The notes under the pieces are model-generated. The model had not been told where the DNA came from and ran no database searches. It saw only the letters and a list, made by a program, of their open reading frames with translations. Below are positions 11,510 through 22,507 of a stretch of DNA of 64,000 bases, piece after piece; the stretch's first letter is position 1, and the number at the start of each line of letters is the position of its first letter. A program made the translations under genes and the position numbers. The DNA comes from Topomyia yanbarensis (taxonomy: Eukaryota; Arthropoda; Insecta; Diptera; Culicidae), in contig NC_080671.1 in the NCBI RefSeq assembly GCF_030247195.1, positions 12,291,343 through 12,355,342 on the forward strand, in the 5' to 3' direction.

Positions 11510-11702
11510 TTTAGTTCCACTTGTCACCGCATACAGGGTGCCAAGACTAACTTTTCAACGGCGAGAGGTAGAAATTAGGTGTCTTCCACAAAGTTGTAGA
11601 ACAGGCATTTTGCAATAATTCTTCCGAACATCTCGATATTCTATCTCTCTTCTATGAAAAGTTAGTGTTGGCGCCCTCTATGCGGTCACAGGTGGAACTA
11701 AA
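11510..11702. mobile_element. Foldback MITE with ~48-bp inverted arms
   Basis: The left arm (TTTAGTTCCACTTGTCACCG onward) and the right arm ending GGTCACAGGTGGAACTAAA are inverted repeats over about 48 bp with few mismatches, around a ~95-bp centre. There is no coding capacity. The element abuts the truncated BEL/Pao reverse transcriptase. I could not define a target duplication with certainty. Confidence 0.75.
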
Positions 11703-12160
11703 ATTTTCTAACCAAAGCATAACTCGTATTATGTACTACAATTCTTCTGAACATACTGTTGAGCTAAATTGAACCATTATTTCACAAAAAAGTGTAGTTC
11801 GAGGGAATCGAATCCCAATACACAACCATACACTGCTAGGCCCCATGAAAAACTTACTCAGACATCTTTTCGTTAAAAGATTACAAACTTCTTTCAACAA
11901 AGCCGGATTAACTAGCTGTCTTTGACAAAGTTGTACACAATTAAAATAACTTTTATATTTTCACTTACAGTGATAATACGATGCATACAGTGCCATCTAG
12001 TGGCGAACATGCGAGCTTGTGGGGTTTCTCCACGTATACTGTCGAAACATCTCATACAAACTTCAGGCACGTTCGTCCGGTAGCTAGACTTGTCCGATTT
12101 GCTTCAAATCGAGAACAAGTACTCCTCGTGGGACTAGAAATCCACTCAGGGGTGGGCTAT
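11703..12160. other. Fragment related to one arm of the long inverted-repeat element
   Basis: Positions about 11850-12005 follow the same order of motifs as 40360-40545: a CGTTAAAA block, then TTGTAGACAA-like sequence, then a block resembling CAGTGCCATCTAGTGGC. This suggests a diverged relative of the long-arm element at 38895-40719. No gene is seen. Confidence 0.35.
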
Positions 12161-12394
12161 AAAAGTTGCACAACTCCATGGCAGCGGTAGGTGACGATTT
12201 GCAAAACTCTACGTTTTCCATCCTTTTACAATGTATGGGCAATTTAGACCGTCAATTTTTTTTAGTTTATTTACATTGGAATTATGAATAGCGGTTCCAC
12301 GAATATGAACGACCATCAGAATGTCTTAAGATTTTCGGAGAAATCGAGGGGGTCCGAATTACCCCCACGGTCTTAATAGCTCTGGGTCCCCCTA
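12161..12394 (-). mobile_element. Deleted inverted copy of the AGGGGAACCC TIR element
   Basis: Read on the minus strand this matches the left part of 22510-28248 (GGTCCGAATTACCCCC, and AATAGCGGTTCCACGAATAT on plus), followed directly by a right-part block (GATTTGCAAAACTCTACG). The middle of the element is missing. The outer end, TGGGTCCCCCTA, is at 12383-12394. Confidence 0.6.
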
Positions 12395-12396
12395 CC

Positions 12397-13495
12397 CGGA
12401 AAAAAAATCCGTTCATAAATTTACGAACAAAAGGTCACGATTTCGTGAACTGAACGATTTACGAAAACCGTGACCAAGTTCCTGAAATTATGAATAATAA
12501 ATATTCATTAAACTATTTGTGTTTTCTAAAAACCAGTTCGCCCCGAATATGTACATGCCGTTACATTAGAATTTTTGATTGGGTTACTGTTGTTTTTCCC
12601 TGGATATGTTTAGTTCTTGTTGTGATTCTCGTTCATTATTTGGGAACACACAGTCGACAGTCAAACGTTGTTCATGATTTCAAGAACTTAATCGCGATTC
12701 TTGTGAATTCACATGACGTTAGCGGGATTAAGGTTCATGATTTCAAGATTTTAGTCGCAATGTTCACGTTATCATGATATTTTAGTCATGAGTAGAGTGA
12801 TTCATGTTCATGATTTCAGCATCTTTGTCGCGATTTTAAGTATTTTTGTCACGAGTTGTGTGATTTGTGTTCATGATTTCAGGATATTAGTCGCGATTTT
12901 TGTAACTTTTGTTCATTTTATGGTGATATTAAATTTTAGATCTTACTTTCAAAGAGTAATGTAACTAATGTTCAGTTTTATCATGGTATTCGTATCTATT
13001 ATTTTATGGTAACTAACGGTTTTTTACTCGGAATTGCGTGAAAATATAAACTGGATCATTAAAATAATACTCATTTGCGATATCTGTGAACTTTATCACG
13101 CACACTATTTGAGGTTCTCAGTGCAGTTTTCGTTTTTTGTCCTGATATCACAATGAACCTTATCATATGGATAACGATGTTGGAGGTCCTAAAAGTTTTT
13201 TATATCTACCTCGTACCTATTACTGGTCGCTAGCAGCTGGGTATTTCAAGAAAAATTGCATGCAACAAATGTGATTCCACGAATAATACTCCAAATTTTG
13301 TGAAAGAATATTCACGTAAAAATTTTATTACCATGTTGCATGAAATTGTAAATGGTTAGGGATATCTTCTAAATATCACAAACACGTAAATAGATACTAG
13401 ATAGATCATAAATCATGTACTAGGAATCATGAACCAGTTCACGAACACATGAATAAAATTTTATGATTTCGTGAATTAGTAGTATTTTTTCTTGG
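12397..13495. repeat. Repeat with degenerate GTTCATGATTTCA units
   Basis: GTTCATGATTTCA or close variants recur near 12668, 12733, 12808 and 12868 with spacing of roughly 60-75 bp. The ends are loosely inverted (GGAAAAAAAATCCGTTCAT at 12397 and a reverse-complement-like sequence near 13440-13495, both rich in ACGAAC or TTCGTG). It is probably a decayed non-coding transposable element. Confidence 0.4.
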
Positions 13496-14527
13496 TTTTG
13501 GTATTCTTCTCTATATAAAAATCCAGTTAACAAATTTTCTATTGCGATTAGAGCTATGTTCACCTGTTAAAACATGTTAAGATACTTGTAAGGAACAACT
13601 TTTGATGATATGTGGACGTGTAGGGCTTATCAAATCAGAGTGTAAGTGATCTTCCTATGGAAACATAGCAAAAACACGATTTTTGATTGGAGACACCTCT
13701 AAATCATGTCCAAATAAGGCCACTTTTGGCGAAAGTTCTTAAATTCACACCTAGAACAAAAATTTGAGCTGACCCATGTATATTTCAAAACTTTTTCAAA
13801 ATGTGGAGAGGTCTAGTGGCCATAAGCTAAATCTTGGCGTGATAGAAAGAGAAATAATATATTTGGTAAATATTTTGATCTGATTACGCAAATTCAGAAG
13901 CAAACTTATCCACCTTTCAAATTCAGTTCACAGTATTTTTTTATTGATTTGATCTATTTTCATTGAAACATTCTTGAGTTTTGGAAAAACTTCATTGGTC
14001 TTATAACAACTGAAGCAAGGTAACCTTATAGCAGGTGGCCGGTTAAAATTGAAATAGTTCGTATGTTGAGATCCAATTTGATTTTTTTAGCTAATTGTCC
14101 CAACATAATTCTGAAAATTTTCAAAAAAAAACCGTCCAAGTTAGAAACATTTGAAGCTCTGCGAATGTAGAATCATTATGCTTCCTTGGTTCCGGAAGCT
14201 ATTGAATGTAATTTGCTTACAATGTCTTTCTCTTAGGATCTCGAGCAAAAATTTTGAAAAAAGTTAGTGTTTTCATTAATTGTCACGTGATGGAAAAAAG
14301 AGAGAATAAATTCTGCATAAAAGAAATGAAACCCCGAGAATCATGATCACCACGGCCAAATCTCTATATGTGCAGTACAAACAGATTTCAAGTAATGTTT
14401 GTCTGCTGACCGGAAGGTACTATCGAATCGTCGAAGCGGTGCCGGAAACTGCATCAGAACTTCATGAAGGCTTTCGAAACTAGTCCAGGATATTCGAGCA
14501 TAAATGAATCTGAACAAATTCAATAAA
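13496..14527. other. No gene recognised
   Basis: AT-rich non-coding sequence. The last few hundred bases may contain the unrecognisable N-terminal part of the transposase fragment that follows. Confidence 0.3.
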
Positions 14528-14850
14528 TACGTAAAAAAGGATGATGAAAAGTGTGTCAAGTTTGACTTTAAACAGCTTCCGGAATAGAAGCTTTATGTTG
14601 CCAAAGATCACAGAGATGTTCCCAAGAAGTATAAAATTATTGTTGCAGACAAGTTTGCCGGAAAAAGTGTGAGATCAGGCAGTAAATTTGCAGTTATGGC
14701 TGTAAGACTCCGATTTTCATCACAACCGACGATATGAACCGAGTTATACATCAACAATTGCTTGAAAAGCGTCCAGTAGTTAATTAGGTCTCCCTGGGAC
14801 TCTCTCAAGTTTTTGCCAGATTTGGTGAATAACCACTATAGTTTCTTGCT
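14528..14850 (+). pseudogene. Decayed D37E mariner transposase fragment
   Basis: The plus strand reads KKDDEKCVKFDFKQLP, the region of the first catalytic Asp, followed by a stop. Then come YVAKDH and DVPKKYKIIVADKFAGK. After a frameshift, KTPIFITTDDMNRVIHQQLL follows, and then FLPDLVNNHYS near 14810, which matches the second catalytic Asp motif FWPDLASxHYS. Stops and frameshifts are frequent, and no terminal repeats were found. It is older and more degraded than the element at 6580-7864. Confidence 0.7.
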
Positions 14851-14918
14851 GCGACTGTACATTGATAAAATCGGGGGTGCATAACGTCGGGAGTTTATAA
14901 AAACCTGAGAAAGGCACA

Positions 14919-17546
14919 ATCCACCTAGCGGTGCAATTGTGCCTTTCTCATTTCTTCAAACTCTGACTTCATGACCGATTATGTTCAATATAATTGTGAA
15001 AATGTCTGTTACATTCTTAATACACTTTACACATACACACGCTCGCCAGCCACGGACCTGATGTCCTCCTTTCTTCCCTAGCTACGCTCCTGTAAAATCC
15101 ATAAATCCTATGTCAGTCGAAAGAAAGTTAGGTTGAAGATTTTCAGAGTGATTGCATAACCTTTCTATATGAGAAAGGCGAATTAAATTTTTTTTCGAGA
15201 TTTCATCAAATTTCGACGTTTCGTGCATTTTAAAGACATTAGGTATCAAAAATATAAATTCGATTTATAAATTTTCCTATTCAGTTCCTACTTTTATGAA
15301 CTCAGAAACCGTCGTAGATAGCCAATGTCAAAGCGACTTTGGGGTGGCACTAGTGATTTGGACTGTTATAGTGGTATCAGTTTATATGTGTGGTCGCACT
15401 TTTAACCCTCAAAAAGGCAAGCTATAATTGTGACTTCAAGAAGCATCACTCCTAAGACCCAACGAAATTGTAAGCCTCTTTTTGTCGTTTTATCCCCGAA
15501 AACATTCGATCATTTGTATTTCAAATCACAAGTTTATTGAAACTAGAGAACAGTGACTAGCCGGGCCTCTGAGATTCTTTGCTTTTTGAGGGGTGAAGCC
15601 GAAACTCCGGAAACGGATTCAAATCGACATAAAATTCAATAACAGCCGAACATTTTTTCGACATAACATAAAATCTAGTCGTTTCATGCATTTTGGAGGT
15701 ATTTGGCATCGGAAGTACGATTTCGATTTCTGAAATTTCATGTGATCCCCAAAAAAAAATTGTTCCGGCTTATGTGGGAATTTCATAGGTGACTGGAAGG
15801 ATCGGTCTATATTTCCGGAACCATATAACCGATTCGTACGGAATTTTATAGACATCTATGGCTTATATACCTTTCATTTGGGGCTAAGTTTGTGAAGATC
15901 GTCCCAACCTTCCCCGATAAACTGTTGTGAGTTTGTTAATTTTTATAGGTGGCGATTCTTCCGGGGCATTTCCGAAACTGTTTACGATGGTCAATGCGGT
16001 CGACGAGACTTCGGTTGGCCGTCAATGACCAAGAACTGCTAATGCAAGTTGTATGACACAGATATATTCATTTTAGCGAAATTTTTACCTTTTTGCCTTC
16101 ATCGAGGTATCATTTTGAATCGGAATTTTCTATGTGACTGCATGTCACAACCCGCAAGACCGGAACCGTAAGTCGGATCAGAATTAAATTTAATAGCAGT
16201 TTGCGGGGTAGTAAAAGCTTTCATTTAAGTTTGGTCCAAACGGTCTTGCCACCTCCGAGAAACCGATGTAATTGTTATTCTAAGTTCGGATGCTTCCGCC
16301 TGGGCCGCCGGATCTGACTGACTGACTGACTGTTAGTGACGTAGAACTATAAATCCAAGTCGTTGTGGTCGCATTTTTGAAAAAATCACCTTTATACATT
16401 CATCGCAGTATCCGTTGAAATCGGGATTTTCTGCGTGATCGTACTCATCATTCTGTAATTCCGGAACTAGAAGTCAAACCCACACAAAATTCAATAGCAG
16501 CCAATAAAAACGTTGTACCTTTCATTTAAAACTAAGTTTGTGATAATCGGTTCAGAAAATGCTGAGAAACTGATGTGGACAAATTATAACAAGATTTACT
16601 ATGTAACCATACTCTTCAAATCGTATCTCCTGAAGCAAATGTCGGACCAAAATAAAATCCAATAGCAGCCGATGGGAACGTTGTACCTTTCATTTGCGAC
16701 TAAGTTAGTGAAAATCGATTCAGCCATCCCCGAGAAACCGATGTGGAAATTTTATTGTCATGTCTGCACATACACACACATACATACACACACAGACATT
16801 TTCCGATCTCGACGAACTGAGTCGAATGGTATATAACACTCGACCCTTATTTTTTGTCCATTTCAGTAGATTTTGAACCTCTGAGATATTAAGATTGTAA
16901 CGGTTTATATGGGAAATTCCTGTGTGACCGCATCAATCAACCTATGACTCCGGAACCTTTGTCAGATCGGAATAAAATTCAATAGCAGATAATGGCAGTG
17001 TCATTTCTCTCATTTGAAATCAAGTTTGTTCAAATCGATCAAGAATTCGTTGAGAAATAGACGGGATATTAACTTAGGAATTTGGCAAGTTCCCCGAGGG
17101 CATCAGGAACCGTCATAGGTGGCCAATCAAAACTACTTCAATTGGCCGTTATTAATCTAGACCCGCAAATACAAGTAATGTTGCATGCATTTTAATATGT
17201 ATTGCATCATTTGGATATCATGGTGGTACCAGTTTATATGGGAATTTGCTGTGTGACCGCACTCTTCAAACCGAAACTCGGGAATCGGGATTCCGATCAA
17301 CAAAAAATTCAATAGCAGACGATGGGAAGTTTGTACCTTTCATTTGAGACTAATTTTGTGCAAATCGGTTCAGTCATCTCTGAGAAACAGAGGTGACATT
17401 TTCTTCCACATACACACATACACATAGACATTTTCCGATCTCGACGAACTGAGTCGAATGGTATATGTGAATCGGCCCTCAGGGCCTCGGTTAAAAAATC
17501 GATGTTTGGAGCGATTGCATAAACTTTCTATATGAGAAAGGCAAAA
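14919..17546. mobile_element. Long member of the AATCCACCTAGTGG repeat family
   Basis: The start AATCCACCTAGCGGTGCAAT and the end TATATGAGAAAGGCAAAA define a ~2.6 kb repeat. The inverted motif GCCTTTCTCAT lies at 14941-14951 and its complement ATGAGAAAGGC at 17532-17542, so it has the same subterminal inverted-repeat plan as copies A and B. A complete short module with both motifs occupies 14919-15183. The 3' part has CCGATCTCGACGAACT followed by the hairpin-forming GGCCCTCAGGGCC. There is no protein. This may be an expanded version of the 0.7-0.8 kb elements at 3232 and 25229. Confidence 0.6.
15768..17400. repeat. Diverged tandem units inside the long repeat
   Basis: A core (ATGGGAATTTGCTGTGTGAC, then CCGGAAC, then AATTCAATAGCAGCC, then GTACCTTTCATTT, then GAGAAAC) recurs about six times, starting near 15770, 16110, 16425, 16600, 16905 and 17235. 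Spacing is mostly 305-335 bp with one shorter step. Units are clearly diverged. A single unit occurs in copy B at 25711-25870. Confidence 0.6.
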
Positions 17547-19000
17547 CGGATCGAAACTGTCTTCGTAGAAAAATACAAGTTTACGAATTATCTGGGATCG
17601 AAAAATTATCAATTTTATAAATTTCAAAAAAATCATATTGCATAAAACGTGAGGATTATTTTGCGCTTAAAACCACGAGAATTTTTTTTTTTCGAGGATG
17701 TGGAAGTCTTATTAAAATGGAATGATAAAAGTTTCTAGATTTACGAAATAAATGAAACAACTTAAATTTGAATGACCAAATAAAATAGCTGTTTTACAAT
17801 CGAACCTCTACCAGAAATCAAACTGATAATGAAAGCTTAATATAACTGAAAGTTTTTAATCTGTTAGAAACCCCCCCCCCCCCCCTTAATGAAAAAGGCT
17901 GCGCGCGCATACGGTCCCTTAATGAGTATTGCAAATACAGCTATTCAAACGTTCGAATTTTGTTGTTGGGAAGAGATTATTTGTCCCTGTAGAGTACGCA
18001 TAACTTCTACTTATGGATCCAACCAATTTTAACCCTTTTATATAGCGATAAATTGGAAGTCGTTAGCTAGTAACATTTCACTTTGCTGTTAAAAGCAACT
18101 GCAGGTATTGGCCTATGGTTCTTGCACTCATGGTGGGTTCACTACATCATAACCATCATACCAGTTACCGAACAGCACAGCTCACTTGCATGATTCTCTT
18201 TGGTATAAACATTTATTTCCGCTCGCCGGCCATGTCCTAAACAAAGTCGGTGTTCGTTCTTTTGTATGTAAAGTATAATGTGCAAATCTAATAGATATAA
18301 TAATAGATATTTTGTAAATTATTATATTAAAAATAATTGATTTTTTAAATTATTCACGATAATTTAAAGAATCGTAACTGGACAAGAGAGGATCTTGTCC
18401 ATAGTTATGTGTTTTCATAACTTGATAATTCAAGTGAAACAGAAAAACCGATTCGTAGTCCAAAGAAATAATAGAAACTATTTCTTGATGTAAAACGGCA
18501 AAGTATTAAGTGAAGGTACTAAAAAACACACAAAAACTCCAATTAGGCTCTTCACTATGACGACAAAGTGAAACTAATTTCAAAGTAGCGCAATTAAGAG
18601 CAAATATAAAAAATCTATGTGCACATGTCACAATTCCTTCGGATATTGATCGGTTAAACTCAAAATCCGCGAATCTGACCTCATGCCAAGTGATGCAACG
18701 TAATGCTCACCACTATCCTACATGATACTAGAGGCATCTGGGCCGCTCTGTCAATAGGGTCTACCCAGGCCCCTGCTAGGCGGTTATTTTGTCCTAGCCA
18801 ACATCTTCCTTTGTTAAAATCATAACCATTGTCATCGCTTTCAATGGCAAAAACACAGAGAGAAAAACCGTAAATTTGGCAGCACGGTTTACCAGGTTAC
18901 TTTTTATCTGCTAAATTTGAACATAGCCCTATTCAAAATAAATGAAATACTGTATTAGCAAAATTAGCTCTGTGGACCAGTTTATTAGTCGCGACAAGAT
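17547..19000. other. No gene recognised; 15-bp C homopolymer
   Basis: Mostly single-copy-looking non-coding sequence. A run of 15 C residues lies at 17871-17885. I see no coding, tRNA or rRNA signal. Confidence 0.35.
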
Positions 19001-20289
19001 CTTAATGCATTTATTATAGTTTATTGAAGATATTGGTTAATCGGTAATCGATACCTACGATCAGCTGGTGCCCCTTTTTCTGCAACAACTCCAAAAACGG
19101 CACCTCCGTAATTAAGTGCAACACCTTTCTGCTATTCCCCTCTGTGTATGCTACAGCAGGTGCTCTTCGGCCGTACCAGACTGTTAGTAATTCGCTCCTT
19201 TGTACCGGTTAAACCCCACCAGTTTGATAACCGGACGGCGGTACGCTTTTAATTACAACCTATTTACGCAACCCCCTGCCAGCCATGGAGTAGCAGCAGC
19301 CTTCTGGCAACCGTGTTTTCGCGGAATAATACTCATAAAGATTAATTATTAATTAATCTTAACGATACCGTGCGGCTGACTGCCCGATTGGAACGGAATA
19401 GGAGCGCCGCAACGCTCCAATCGGTGTGGACTGCGTGAAGACTGTCAGGGACATCCAGTACCTACCGGGTGCCAATGGTTTGTGTGTACAGAGGACAGAG
19501 CTATGTATGTAATGCACCCGAACAACGACGGTGTTAAAATGAGTAAATGTTTGTCATTATATTTCTGATTGATTCACCCGGCACAGCAGGACACCTAGCT
19601 TATGATGGTGGCTGCCGGTAGTCGCGGTACGGTGCGGTGCGGTGCGGTGCTGTAATGATCAGATAATGGAGACGCACGGATCAACTCCCAACGCGATAAT
19701 TGGCACCGTTAGTTAGTTCTCTCTTCTATCGAAGCTGAATTGCAGGTAATTAGCAGATGCTGATTGAGATTGAGTAAGCTCCGACTGTTGATTTATCACA
19801 CATACGAGTGCAGTGCTAGGGAAAATGTCATTTATTTACCTTCGTTTGATAGTTTTTTCTGCGCGAAGCTTGCGTGCTGTTTAAAGATGTGATCGGCTTG
19901 ATTCGGCCTACTGTGAGGTGATGTGACAATATGTGCGTTAACCGTTGGATAGAGTCATTATTTCCTACCAAGTTTGATTTCGTAATTTCCGCTGCAAGAG
20001 GTGCAACATTACAAACAGCGTCTCTGGCTTATCTAGATTGTCGAAATTAATTACAGTGATTGCCTTACGGTGCTAATGGCAAATTATTTGCCGCCGGAGA
20101 TAACTGGAGAAGCGATAATTACTGCTATTACTGCCAGCTGATGAGAGTGCTTTAGCTAGAACTATCTGGCTAAGAACGGTGCGATTCCGTGGAAAAGCAA
20201 ATGTCAGAGCGGATGGGTGTTGGCAATAATTTGTGCTAATCGTGACAGTTTGCTGATGAATGTCAAGAAGTGCTGAAGTCGTTTTATAA
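19001..20289. other. TE-poor island, possible regulatory DNA
   Basis: No repeat family seen elsewhere in the window occurs here, and sequence complexity is balanced. It includes a perfect inverted repeat of TAAT motifs at 19338-19360 and a GGTGC short tandem repeat near 19626-19650. No convincing exon was found. A regulatory role is inference. Confidence 0.3.
19338..19360. promoter_or_regulatory. Palindromic homeodomain-type TAAT cluster
   Basis: The 9-bp arm AAGATTAAT and its perfect reverse complement ATTAATCTT are separated by TATTA. TAAT/ATTA cores are the usual contacts of homeodomain proteins. Binding is not shown. Confidence 0.3.
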
Positions 20290-20549
20290 GGGACCATTCA
20301 TAAATTACGTAACGCAAAAATTGCCCAAAATTGACTCCCCCCTCCCCCCATGTAACAAATTGTCACAAATTTATCCATCCCCCCCTCCCCTATTACGTAA
20401 CAAATTCCCAGAAAAAATTTTTTTTTCTTCGGTGAAAACATGTTACGTAACGATCTAGCTAACTCCCCCTCCCCCCTATGTCACAACATGTCACAACTTG
20501 TTGTACCCCCTCCCCCCCTAAAAGCGTTACGTAATTTATGAATGGTCCC
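20290..20549. mobile_element. PIF/Harbinger-like MITE with 26-bp inverted repeats
   Basis: The 260-bp element starts GGGACCATTCATAAATTACG and ends with the exact reverse complement over 26 bp. It is flanked by the 3-bp duplication TAA (20287-20289 and 20550-20552). A TWA target duplication and GGG-starting ends are typical of PIF/Harbinger. The inside is C-rich with runs of CCCCCTCCCC and has no ORF of interest. Four TTACGTAA octamers lie inside it. Confidence 0.8.
20304..20535. promoter_or_regulatory. Four PAR-bZIP/E4BP4-type motifs inside the MITE
   Basis: ATTACGTAAC at 20304-20313 and 20392-20401, GTTACGTAAC at 20442-20451, and GTTACGTAAT at 20526-20535 all fit the E4BP4/vrille/Pdp1 consensus RTKAYGTAAY. 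Two are in the terminal repeats and two are internal. Occupancy is unknown. Confidence 0.45.
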
Positions 20550-20552
20550 TAA

Positions 20553-22507
20553 TTGTCGTTTTTACGAAAATTATATGTGGAAAGGAATTGCAATAGTTTT
20601 CTGTGATCCTGTAAGTGTATGTGTGTATGTTATCTGCATATCTTTAAATCCATATTTAAAATAATAAAAATTGATTGATTCAGTCACATAGATAATTGGC
20701 AAAACTGATTTGACTAAACTTTGCAATGAAGCCATAAAATGCGTTCCCTACGGTTATCAGTTACTTAATCGTATGTCACAAGAGACGGAAAACGCTAATA
20801 CGACGTGTCGTAAAGATCATATCATAATCGATTCTATTCATCACACGACAAAACTCAAGTGCCCAAGAGAAGGCCTCCACAGTTTCGAGAGTAAGCCATC
20901 TTTCATCTGCTTTTTTCTTCCTTTATTTTCGCATAGCAAAAAACAAACATTAAAAATTTATAATGGCTCATTTCTCATCTCCGTGGCCTACCACCACCGG
21001 GAGACGGGATATATGTCCGGCGACGAAGACCGGTCACAGATCAGAGCGATGTGGTAATAAAGATATCTCAATTCAAAGCCCCGAACGAACAACGTACGAA
21101 TGCAGATGTCGACGACGAGCGCTGGCAACTTGGCTGGCTCAGATCTGTGGGAGGACCACCCAGCACTTTCAATATCTCGCCGGTTTATCATAATCCAGCA
21201 ATGGTTCACAAAGCTGCGTTTGCGATGATCGTATATATGTACAACAATAGCCCAACTCAGGAAGCATTCTTCACAGGGAAGTTCCAATTCAAACATCCTA
21301 AACAGTCCCCATTAGGTCGCCTCAGTCTCAGTTTGCCACAGACCCAGGGTGACGGTATGTGGTCTCGTTTATCAGTGTTCCGATATCGGGTTTGAACTAG
21401 AAAGGAAAAAAAGGCGAACCACAACCACAGAGAGTGAGCATGAATTATGTCATAAAAGTTTAATTCGAACACAAAAGAGCAAAATAGACACACGAAAAAA
21501 TAAATAAAAGAGAAAAGCCTCCGGACGAACGTTTTGTCAGGAACTTCGTTTGACTAGGCACTTGAATGGGAGGTCTTCGTCCACCGACGACGAAGATGAC
21601 GACGACGACGACGATTTTTTCCCATTCAATTTGTCACTTCTTTTCCGTGGTCCAGGAGAGTTTATGGGACTCTTGGCCTATCTCTCGGAACAGCTTACTA
21701 AATAAGACATTAAAAACGAATCATTTTACCGTTGAATGACGATGCTTGTGACGGGGCGGCAAGAGAAAGAACTGGATCGGAATCACACCTCGAATTGAAA
21801 ATTGCGACGTGGGTGGCAGATGGAACGGTGGGGGGTCTTCAAAGGGGAATTGGAATACGTTTTAGTGATTGATGGAAATTGTGATTCACAAAGGAAAACA
21901 GTTAAGTTTGAACGGCATGTTAATCTATACGATTGTAAATATACAAACGTTGTGATGGACAATCAAGGTAAAATCAATACACTTGATTAGAACATTATAA
22001 AGCATAAGACTATTTTTAGTAAGTTTGACGTTACGTGATCGATTCATCAGTATAATGCAGAGGGTTTGATCAGGACACCCATACGGTAAGCCCAAAAAGG
22101 AGGACTACCTTTGTTCACATGCAAATGACTCGCCACGAATGATGTTCCGTTAGCGCAGACGTTCTATGATGAAAACATAGCGAGAGCGAAACATGCTTCG
22201 GCTAGCAAGTCAATGCGTTGCTCTTTGCCATGATGCTTGGTTGGTAATTTATGGATGATTAAAATTTTAATTCGAATGCTCACGATCAGTTGTTGTGCCG
22301 TACTTGTGCTTGCGGGTTACCAATGTGAACCTATCGACTTTGTTATTCGAATACTCGCTGATGGTGCTGGTTGTTGATTTGAAGGTACTGGAGGCATATT
22401 TTGGAGTTGTCATTATTACCTGAACAACAGCCACAAATATGATTACGGTTAATGTTTATGAATGCAAAACAGTAAGAATATACAGCTGAAAAATATATTT
22501 TTGTGTA
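20553..22507. other. No gene recognised
   Basis: Single-copy-looking sequence with a GAC/ACG-type trinucleotide run at about 21583-21615. Some open frames of 60-115 codons exist around 20700-21400, but I saw no domain, codon pattern or splice structure to support them. Confidence 0.3.

Noticed and set aside
21051..21395. 114-codon ORF in single-copy sequence
   Set aside because: No domain, and overlapping frames of similar length exist on both strands.
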